Shown here piece after piece: positions 23,556 through 29,232 of a stretch of 36,849 bases of DNA. Position 1 is the first letter of the stretch; every line of letters starts with the position of its first letter. The notes beneath the pieces were generated by a model. That model was not told the origin of the DNA. It was given only the letters and a program-made list of their open reading frames with translations, and searched no databases. The DNA comes from Calditrichales bacterium (GTDB taxonomy: Bacteria > Calditrichota > Calditrichia > Calditrichales > J004): the NCBI GenBank assembly GCA_015493745.1, contig WGCN01000049.1, positions 1 through 36,849 of the forward strand, in the 5' to 3' direction. Position numbers and translations under genes: made by a program.

Positions 23556-24188
23556 TTATTCCTCCGTGGAGGAGGACTCCGTTTTACGGATACGGTCGAT
23601 CTTCAGGATCAGATTGTTGGCATACTTTTCTATATCCAGAATCAGGTCTTCCGATTTGCTGGAAAAATAGTTATAGGCCACCAAAACGGGAATACCGATA
23701 AACAGACCGGTAACCGTGGTCAGCAGGGCCTGGGAGATGCCGCCGGAGAGGGCGGATGTCTGGCCGACGCCCTGATCCTGAATGACGGCAAAAACGTTGA
23801 CCATGCCCAAAACGGTTCCCAGAAGACCCATCAGCGGGGCGATGGCGGCGATGGTTTCCAGGATGTTCAGCCCCTTTTGCAGATCGCGGATATCCTGCCG
23901 CCCCTGATCCTGCAAAACCTCGCGTAGTTCTTCCCGGGGAAGCTGGGCGTTTTCCAGGGTAACACTGACCAGGTTGGACAAAGGTCCTTCATACTTGCTG
24001 CAGATGGATGAGGCCAGTTCCAGGTCGCGCTCGGACTTAAGGTTGTCCACCACCGATATAATCTCCGGAACCAGAATATTGCGACGGCGCAGGGCCAGGC
24101 CACGTTCAATAATATAGATCAGGGCTATGATTGACGATAACAGAAGGGGATACATCATTATGCCCCCTTGTTCAAAAAATTCCATCAT
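23556..24188 (-). CDS. exbB: ExbB/MotA/TolQ-family proton channel protein
   Basis: A 210-residue inner-membrane protein with three helices: about residues 10-28 (MMYPLLLSSIIALIYIIERG), about 110-135 (TIAAIAPLMGLLGTVLGMVN) and about 150-175 (ISQALLTTVTGLFIGIPVLV). The cytoplasmic loop between the first two and the conserved second and third helices are typical of ExbB/TolQ. It makes the stator with ExbD. The ATG is 5 bases after the tonB stop, and its AGGAG is formed by the last tonB codons, so coupling is likely. Confidence 0.93.
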   Translation of the reverse strand: MMEFFEQGGIMMYPLLLSSIIALIYIIERGLALRRRNILVPEIISVVDNLKSERDLELASSICSKYEGPLSNLVSVTLENAQLPREELREVLQDQGRQDIRDLQKGLNILETIAAIAPLMGLLGTVLGMVNVFAVIQDQGVGQTSALSGGISQALLTTVTGLFIGIPVLVAYNYFSSKSEDLILDIEKYANNLILKIDRIRKTESSSTEE

Positions 24189-24193
24189 AAGAA

Positions 24194-25060
24194 CTATCTC
24201 CTTTTTCTTAAATCGGGATAAACCAGAGTGGCGGTAATTCCCAGGGTCTTTTCCGGAAAATCGTCCGGCAACGGCAGAAACGGAAAGGTGGCCTTCAGGG
24301 ATTCCACGCTGGCATTTAACAGGGATTCATGGCCGGAATGGCCGATTACTTTCAAATTAATAAGTCTGCCCTGGCGGTCGATTTCGATGTAGACCTTCGA
24401 CCGGCCATGGATCAGCCCGAGCCGGGAATAGGCCGGGGGGGTAAACCAGACGCTTTGGTGCTTTTGCTTCAGCTTGCGGATATAGGGCGCCCAGTTCCAC
24501 TTATAGGTACTCAGGGAGAGCGAGCCGACCTCCTCCACGGAGAACTTCTGTTGTTGCCACTGGCTGCCGCTGGTTTCGGCGCCGGGTCTTTGTTCGCGGG
24601 GTTTCTGATTGTCCCGCTGTTTGAGCATGGAATCTCCGTTTTCACTGGGATCGGCGACTTTACTGGTCAGCGCGTTGCGGCTGAAACGGCGCCGGGGTTT
24701 GTATTCGAACTTCTGTGCCGGTGGTTGGGCCAGGTTGGGTATCTCCGAAAAGCCTTTGTTAAAAGGCGTGCTGGCTTTGGTCTGCGTTGTACGTTCCGGG
24801 TTGCGGGCCGTGGCATTACGATCGGACAACAGATTGGCCTTGTCAGGCACCTGGTCATTAAAGTTCTGATTGTCGACTATGGTGCGCGGCTGTTCCTTGT
24901 TCTCCGGAAAGCGGATAACGACTTCGCGCTGTTTTTGCTCTTTTACGATGGGTGCTTCTCCCGCCCACATCTTGTAAAAATAAAGAAAATAAAACAAGAC
25001 AATGTGAAAAAGCAGAGACAGTATAAAGGCAACTATAAGCGTTTTTTTTCGGCGATTCAT
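24194..25060 (-). CDS. tonB: TonB-like energy transducer
   Basis: This 288-residue protein links the ExbB-ExbD motor to outer membrane receptors. After a basic start (MNRRKKT) comes one membrane helix containing the S-x3-H motif (SLLFH), a hallmark of TonB. Next is a long polar, proline- and arginine-rich periplasmic region and a C-terminal TonB domain of about 80 residues (KVYIEIDRQGRLINLKVIGHSG, then ESLKATFPFLPLPDD). I choose ATG 25060: an upstream in-frame ATG at 25150 would put about 30 residues before the helix, and the likely promoter (25090-25121) lies downstream of it. It is the first gene of the operon. Confidence 0.9.
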   Translation of the reverse strand: MNRRKKTLIVAFILSLLFHIVLFYFLYFYKMWAGEAPIVKEQKQREVVIRFPENKEQPRTIVDNQNFNDQVPDKANLLSDRNATARNPERTTQTKASTPFNKGFSEIPNLAQPPAQKFEYKPRRRFSRNALTSKVADPSENGDSMLKQRDNQKPREQRPGAETSGSQWQQQKFSVEEVGSLSLSTYKWNWAPYIRKLKQKHQSVWFTPPAYSRLGLIHGRSKVYIEIDRQGRLINLKVIGHSGHESLLNASVESLKATFPFLPLPDDFPEKTLGITATLVYPDLRKRR

Positions 25061-25089
25061 TAAATCTCTGTTTACATAAAAATAAAAAA

Positions 25090-25121
25090 CAAAATTAACA
25101 GGCAACTCTTTTATAAGCAAT
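25090..25121 (-). promoter_or_regulatory. Candidate Bacteroidota-type promoter of tonB operon
   Basis: On the minus strand ATTG (25121-25118), 20 bases, TAATTTTG (25097-25090), an exact match to TAnnTTTG with a one-mismatch -33 element. The expected start is about 20-25 bases before the ATG at 25060. Confidence 0.55.
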
Positions 25122-25313
25122 CGGACAAAAAAGTTTCCTCTATATTGCATATTTCCCGTCCTGGAGCTGAATACGATCCTCCCGGCTCCCGGGGCATGTC
25201 GGGCAAACGCGACAGAGATGGGGCGCGTGTGTCTTTTGCCGGCGACATTCCCTTTGGCGCATGTTTTTTGTAAAGGGTTAATAAATAACTACTTGGAGGT
25301 TGCTTTCCGGAAG

Positions 25314-25328
25314 TGGCACGCTTGTTGT
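25314..25328 (+). promoter_or_regulatory. Candidate sigma-54 (-24/-12) promoter of the barrel gene
   Basis: TGGCACG (25314-25320), CTTG, TTGT (25325-25328). Spacing is exact for TGGCACG-N4-TTGC, and the single mismatch (T in the -12 GC) is the same as in the element at 14943-14957. The expected start near 25340 is about 40 bases before the ATG. Confidence 0.72.
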
Positions 25329-25380
25329 CATATAAAGGGCAACTTACATCAGTTCCACAAATCTACATTAAGGAGAAACT

Positions 25381-25932
25381 ATGAAGAAGGGATTATTTCT
25401 GGCAATGCTCATGCTCTGTTTGCCGCTGACGACACAGGCGCAAAGTAATCTGTTTGGCGCGGGTTCGATGGTGGCGGGCGCCAATATCGATCTTTCGGCC
25501 CTGCAATTGGGTTATGGCGCCAGCTTTGAGTATGGCATTACCAACTCTATTGGCATTAAGCCGGCCATTGTTATACACAATTACGATCTGGGGACTACCC
25601 AGTGGTCGTTTACCGTCATTGACGCCTGGGCCACCTATCACTTTAGCGGCGGTGGTTTTCTGAGCTTCATGGATCCCAAAAAGCTGGATAACTATGCCAT
25701 GCTGGGCGCCAGCTTTGTTTCCTTTGGCGTGGAATCCTCCACCGGCGGTTCCGAGGAGACCTCGTCCAGTTTTGGTTTTGGCGGCGGCGCGGGCTCCCGT
25801 TATTATTTTAACGACAAGCTCTCTTTCAGCGCCGAAGGCAAGTACCGTCTGGCTTCCTTTTCCACGGACAGCTACACCCTGGCCATCGGCTGGTACACCC
25901 TCTCCGTTGGCGTTTCCTACGCCATAAACTAA
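25381..25932 (+). CDS. Outer membrane beta-barrel protein (OmpA/OprF-barrel-like size)
   Basis: A 183-residue predicted outer membrane protein. Residues 1-21 are a signal peptide ending TTQAQ. The rest alternates polar and hydrophobic residues in strands separated by glycine-rich turns (LQLGYGASFEYGI, SFGFGGGAGSRYYF, LAIGWYTLSVGVSYAIN), consistent with a small 8-stranded barrel. The last strand ends the protein, as usual for barrels. I cannot name the family more closely. A purine-rich AAGGAG is 6-7 bases before the ATG, a sigma-54-type promoter lies upstream and a strong terminator follows, so it is a single-gene unit. Confidence 0.8.
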   Translation: MKKGLFLAMLMLCLPLTTQAQSNLFGAGSMVAGANIDLSALQLGYGASFEYGITNSIGIKPAIVIHNYDLGTTQWSFTVIDAWATYHFSGGGFLSFMDPKKLDNYAMLGASFVSFGVESSTGGSEETSSSFGFGGGAGSRYYFNDKLSFSAEGKYRLASFSTDSYTLAIGWYTLSVGVSYAIN

Positions 25933-25940
25933 GCCTTCCC

Positions 25941-26009
25941 GGAGCCGTTCATCTTTCCGCCTTTAGTTACCCGGTGTTAGGTAAGTGAAAGAGCGGCTCC
26001 TTTTTTTTT
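25941..26009 (+). terminator. Rho-independent terminator after the barrel gene
   Basis: GGAGCCG (25941-25947) pairs with CGGCTCC (25994-26000), reinforced inside by CTTTC/GAAAG and by TTACC/GGTAA, and is followed by nine T residues (26001-26009). The long stem with its inner hairpin is unusual but the T-run is strong. Confidence 0.85.
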
Positions 26010-26033
26010 CGCTTTGTTACGGGGATCAGCCGA

Positions 26034-27032
26034 TTATTCCTTCCCGTTTTCCTTTCCTGTTTCAATAACAATTTTGCCGTTGGCGCGATTTTCATCCATC
26101 AGTCTGTGTGCCTTCCTCAACTCTTCAAAGGAGAAAGTGGGGCCAATCGTCAGTTTGAGGAGACCGGATTCCACAAGGGTGACATAGTGCTGAAGCTGTT
26201 CCACAGAAATATCGGAGGAGGAACCGCTGTATGCGGTAAGTTTTACGCCGCCCGGTATCGCCTCCATGGGCTTAAAATTCCGCAGCGTCCAGGCGCCGCC
26301 CAGAATGCCCGTCATGCAGACGATGCCTCCGCGTCGCACGGCTTGTAAAGAATCTTCAAGCGTTGTTGTGCCAATAAGTTCCAGCAGACGATCAAAACCC
26401 TGAGGGTGTAGGGAGCGGGTCTTTTGCGCCAGGTTACCGTCATCAATCAATACATGCGCGGCGCCTGCTTCCTTAAGTCCGGCTGCTTTTTGCGGGTTGC
26501 GGGTAGTGGCCGTTACTTCCAGGCCTGCTGCCCGGGCCAGGGCGATGGCCGCAAAGCCAATCGAGGAGGTTCCGCCACGAATAAGGATATTCTCAGCCCT
26601 GTCTATTTCCAGACCGGTGTGCAGGGAACCGTGGACGGTTTGTAACATTTCCGGCAGGGCACCCAATACCTTCCACTCCAGCTTTGTTTGCAGGGGAAAA
26701 ACATGGGCCCGGGGTACAAGAACATATTCGGCATAGCTACCGTCGTATTCACGTCCCATGCCGCCCATCATGGCTGCCACCCTCTGTCCGGGAAGCAGGT
26801 CGCCTCCCGGGGCGGCCACAACCTGCCCGACACATTCGATGCCCAATACCCTGGGGAAAACGACGGATGGTGAGGCTCCCCTGCGCGTGAACCATTCCGA
26901 GCGGTTGAGTCCGAAGGCCCTGTTGCGGATCAGAACCCAACCTTTTCGCGGCAGAGGCCGGGGGATTGCTTTTAGTGTTAGCTTCTCCGGCCCCCCTGCT
27001 TCCCTGATCACCCAGGCGCGCATGGTCTTCAC
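26034..27032 (-). CDS. MDR-family quinone oxidoreductase-like protein (zinc-independent)
   Basis: This 332-residue NADPH-dependent oxidoreductase of the medium-chain family starts MKTMRAWVIREAGGPEKL. It has the N-terminal GroES-like domain (FGLNRSEWFTRRG, VLGIECVGQVV) and the Rossmann domain with GGTSSIGFAAIALARAAG near residue 150. The cysteine/histidine ligands of the catalytic zinc site are absent, as in quinone reductases. I choose GTG 27032 because GGGAG lies 6-7 bases upstream; the ATG at 27023 lacks one. It is 60 bases after the small lipoprotein gene. Its substrate is unknown. Confidence 0.88.
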   Translation of the reverse strand: MKTMRAWVIREAGGPEKLTLKAIPRPLPRKGWVLIRNRAFGLNRSEWFTRRGASPSVVFPRVLGIECVGQVVAAPGGDLLPGQRVAAMMGGMGREYDGSYAEYVLVPRAHVFPLQTKLEWKVLGALPEMLQTVHGSLHTGLEIDRAENILIRGGTSSIGFAAIALARAAGLEVTATTRNPQKAAGLKEAGAAHVLIDDGNLAQKTRSLHPQGFDRLLELIGTTTLEDSLQAVRRGGIVCMTGILGGAWTLRNFKPMEAIPGGVKLTAYSGSSSDISVEQLQHYVTLVESGLLKLTIGPTFSFEELRKAHRLMDENRANGKIVIETGKENGKE

Positions 27033-27092
27033 TGGAAACTCCCGCAAGGCATACCGTGGTTGTGTTTCGGAGAGATAGGTGGCGGGGAGTGT

Positions 27093-27509
27093 TCAATCCT
27101 CATAAAAGGTATACCTTTCAAGCTTCATATTGTTGTCCGATCCGCTAAATACCAATTCGCCGAAAATGGTTCTGGTTTTATACTCCAGCACAATATCGGC
27201 CTTGTAATAAAATGGCACCGTACTAAATGTTTTGGATTGGATGTAGGACAAATCGTCCAGTAGCGGGCCATACTTCTTTTCAAAAGATTGCATCTCCCGG
27301 GAAAAATCCTGTAATGATATTTTTTGTCTTAACCGGTCGGAAAACAGCTCATTGTAAATCCTGGAATATGCCCCTTCGTGGATTACAAAAAAAAGATATT
27401 GCATATCGGAGTCATAACTTCGGCTTGAAAAGGTTAGGGGCTGTTCCCGGTCATAGCGGTTGCCGCCACAGGAAATAAACAGGAGAATCAAAACCATATA
27501 TCTGATCAC
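27093..27509 (-). CDS. Hypothetical lipoprotein (138 residues)
   Basis: I do not recognise the family. The product starts with a short lipoprotein signal (MIRYMVLILLFISCGG; lipobox FISC) and then about 120 residues of mixed strands and helices with no known motif (SLQDFSREMQSFEKKYGPL, ADIVLEYKTRT). The start is GTG, supported by GGAGG 7 bases upstream, and overlaps the TGA stop of the thioredoxin-like gene (GTGA), so the two are translationally coupled. A small partner of the TlpA-like protein in the periplasm is a reasonable inference. Confidence 0.75.
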   Translation of the reverse strand: MIRYMVLILLFISCGGNRYDREQPLTFSSRSYDSDMQYLFFVIHEGAYSRIYNELFSDRLRQKISLQDFSREMQSFEKKYGPLLDDLSYIQSKTFSTVPFYYKADIVLEYKTRTIFGELVFSGSDNNMKLERYTFYED

Positions 27510-28051
27510 CGGATTTCCTCCATATCCTCTTTTACCTCATTCAGCGTAACCGGATACATGTAGGCCTTGCAAATAATCCCGTTCGGATCGATTAAAAAGG
27601 ATAAGGGTCGGCCGCGCCTCATTTGTCTGAAGGGTTCATTGAGTTTATCGCTCCTGCTTACAAAGCCATTGATATAATCCGTTTTATGTCGCTTTAAAAA
27701 GGATTTTAATCTTTCTGTGTTTTCATCGGAAATTCCAATGACAACAACTTTATCCCCATAGTATGCGAGAATCTTATTGATTTCCGGAATTTCAGCAACA
27801 CAAGGGGGGCACCAGGTGGCCCAAAAGTTTAGAAAAATGGTTTTCCCCTTAAACGCGCTTAATGAATGTCTAGAGGAGTCCGCGAGTAATCTGAATGAAA
27901 ACTCAGCCTCCCGGCCAATGGATTCTTCAATACGGTTTTTAGCGGCTTTAAGTTTGGGATTAAAAAGAGTGTAAATCTCAAAAAGGGAGGATTTTGAGCA
28001 GGACAAATTTAAAAAAAGCAGGATAAAAGGTAACAACCTGACAAGGCGCAT
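27506..28051 (-). CDS. TlpA-like thioredoxin lipoprotein
   Basis: A 181-residue periplasmic redox lipoprotein. The signal MRLVRLLPFILLFLNLSCSK ends in a lipobox, so it is likely membrane anchored. The thioredoxin fold has KTIFLNFWATWCPPC, with the reduced/oxidised Cys pair in WCPPC near residue 84, followed by VVVIGISDENTERLKSFL and the cis-proline region RGRPLSFLID. TlpA/ResA-type proteins keep cysteines reduced for cytochrome c or metal-centre assembly. Nothing in the neighbours fixes the substrate. AAAGGAG precedes the ATG. Confidence 0.9.
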   Translation of the reverse strand: MRLVRLLPFILLFLNLSCSKSSLFEIYTLFNPKLKAAKNRIEESIGREAEFSFRLLADSSRHSLSAFKGKTIFLNFWATWCPPCVAEIPEINKILAYYGDKVVVIGISDENTERLKSFLKRHKTDYINGFVSRSDKLNEPFRQMRRGRPLSFLIDPNGIICKAYMYPVTLNEVKEDMEEIR

Positions 28052-28180
28052 GGTCTTCTCCTTTAAAAAATCACCGGGCGGTAAGGCTTATAACAACCGG
28101 GAAGGTCCGCCTCCGGGAAAAACGCCCATAGGGTCTTTGTTGGCGGTTACGGCTAAAAAGCGGAGCTTTCAGAGCAATAT

Positions 28181-28933
28181 CTAACGCTGTCCGATCGGCT
28201 TTTGAAACAGGCCTGTTTGATTCAATTCGCTTCTTTCCGAGGAGTATATCTGTTCAAAGTCCGTATTGCCGGAAACCCGGCCAAACAGAAAGAACTTGCG
28301 TCCTCCGCTGATAGAGAGCAATTCTGCCGGAATATCCAGGGATTCTCCGGTTTCATCGTACAGCCAGATTTCATAATCAAAATAGGTTGACCTATTGATG
28401 GGGTCCTTAAAAAAACTTTGAAAAAAGGGTCTGGTGATTATTTCAGATGGCTGGCCGTGCAAAATAAGTATCCGGCCGCGGTCGGTTTTCCATCCCGGAG
28501 TATAAATATCCGTGAATTTGCGGTTGGCAAAGGCGACACGGTTGTTAAATTCCTCCCGCATACTGTTCCCCCGGCCATCGAAGGCATTATGCTTTTCCCA
28601 AAAACCTTGAATATACGCCTGCCGCGCCTGTTCGGAGGGCAGATTGACAAAGGTTTCCATTGAGTCGGGAGGAAGCAGATATTTCAGGGCGAAGGAGGAT
28701 GAGTCTTTTTCGGTAAGACCATTTCTTTCATCCGTGTCCTTAAGCCGGTCATAGGTATATTTTCCCACGGCAAATACGACAAACAGCACCATCACCACTT
28801 CAACCCAACTTGATTCCTTGCCATCGTAATTTCCATTGGCGTGGAGCTGTTGGGGGGGAAGCAGCATGCTTGTCAGCAAGGCCATTATTAACAGGCCAGT
28901 TTTGATAGATTTAAATTTGATAACTTTGTCCAT
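28181..28933 (-). CDS. GWxTD domain-containing protein
   Basis: This 250-residue exported protein carries the GWxTD domain (about residues 90-235). Its name motif is PGWKTDRGRILILHGQPSEI near 147-166, and the typical FWEKHNAF segment comes earlier. It starts with an N-terminal hydrophobic segment (about 12-32, possible signal peptide) and has a second hydrophobic stretch at about 44-61 (WVEVVMVLFVVFAVGKYTY). It may therefore be membrane-anchored. Family members occur in FCB-type and other deep-branching bacteria and have no assigned function. AAAGGAACAGGAA precedes the ATG. Confidence 0.82.
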   Translation of the reverse strand: MDKVIKFKSIKTGLLIMALLTSMLLPPQQLHANGNYDGKESSWVEVVMVLFVVFAVGKYTYDRLKDTDERNGLTEKDSSSFALKYLLPPDSMETFVNLPSEQARQAYIQGFWEKHNAFDGRGNSMREEFNNRVAFANRKFTDIYTPGWKTDRGRILILHGQPSEIITRPFFQSFFKDPINRSTYFDYEIWLYDETGESLDIPAELLSISGGRKFFLFGRVSGNTDFEQIYSSERSELNQTGLFQKPIGQR

Positions 28934-29073
28934 TTCCTGTTCCTTTGAAAGTAATCGCTATTGAAGCGGCGATAATATTCCGGAAAAGGGGCTCCTTTTA
29001 AAAGCAATCCCTGACTGTTTTTTTGAAGGTTATGTTGGGTTCCTGTGAAATGATAACCTAAATTTTCTTACCT

Positions 29074-29102
29074 ATAATAAGAAATAATCATTTGTAACTC
29101 AA
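29074..29102 (-). promoter_or_regulatory. Candidate sigma-70-type promoter of the GWxTD gene
   Basis: On the minus strand TTGAGT (29102-29097), 17 bases, TATTAT (29079-29074). The -10 matches five of six consensus bases and the -35 four. The leader to the ATG would be about 130 bases. Confidence 0.45.
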
Positions 29103-29103
29103 A

Positions 29104-29136
29104 ACAATTATCCCGGAATTTGCGGAAAGTCCGGGA
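29104..29136 (-). terminator. Likely terminator of the PP2C gene
   Basis: On the minus strand TCCCGGA (29136-29130) and TCCGGGA (29117-29111) form a 7-base stem with a 12-base loop, followed by TAATTGTTTTG. The T-run is interrupted, so the call is moderate. It lies about 95 bases after the gene stop at 29233. Confidence 0.5.
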
Positions 29137-29232
29137 GAGAAATGCCGGTTGTAATGATTTTTCCCGGGTCACTTCCGGCCGGTTGATCTTATTAGGCCGG
29201 TTCATACACGGCGCCCTTTTACATGAGCGCTG

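Larger units (their letters stand above)
25061..25380. other. 320-base divergent regulatory region between tonB and an outer membrane gene
   Basis: No gene is visible here. It holds a Bacteroidota-type promoter for tonB on the minus strand (25090-25121) and a sigma-54-type promoter on the plus strand (25314-25328). A short dyad, TGTCG (25197-25201) and CGACA (25210-25214), lies about 100 bases upstream of the sigma-54 site and could be an activator site, though its arms are only 5 bases. Confidence 0.55.

Noticed and set aside
24329-25063. 244-residue plus-strand frame opposite tonB
   Set aside because: It is a shadow of tonB. The minus-strand product has the TonB helix and C-terminal domain and forms an operon with exbB and exbD.
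25061-25150. Earlier start for tonB at 25150
   Set aside because: It would add about 30 residues before the S-x3-H membrane helix, and the candidate promoter at 25090-25121 lies downstream of it.
29175-29200. CCGGCC/GGCCGG inverted repeat downstream of the PP2C gene
   Set aside because: No T-run follows on either strand and the motif is part of a short direct repeat, so I could not assign it a role.
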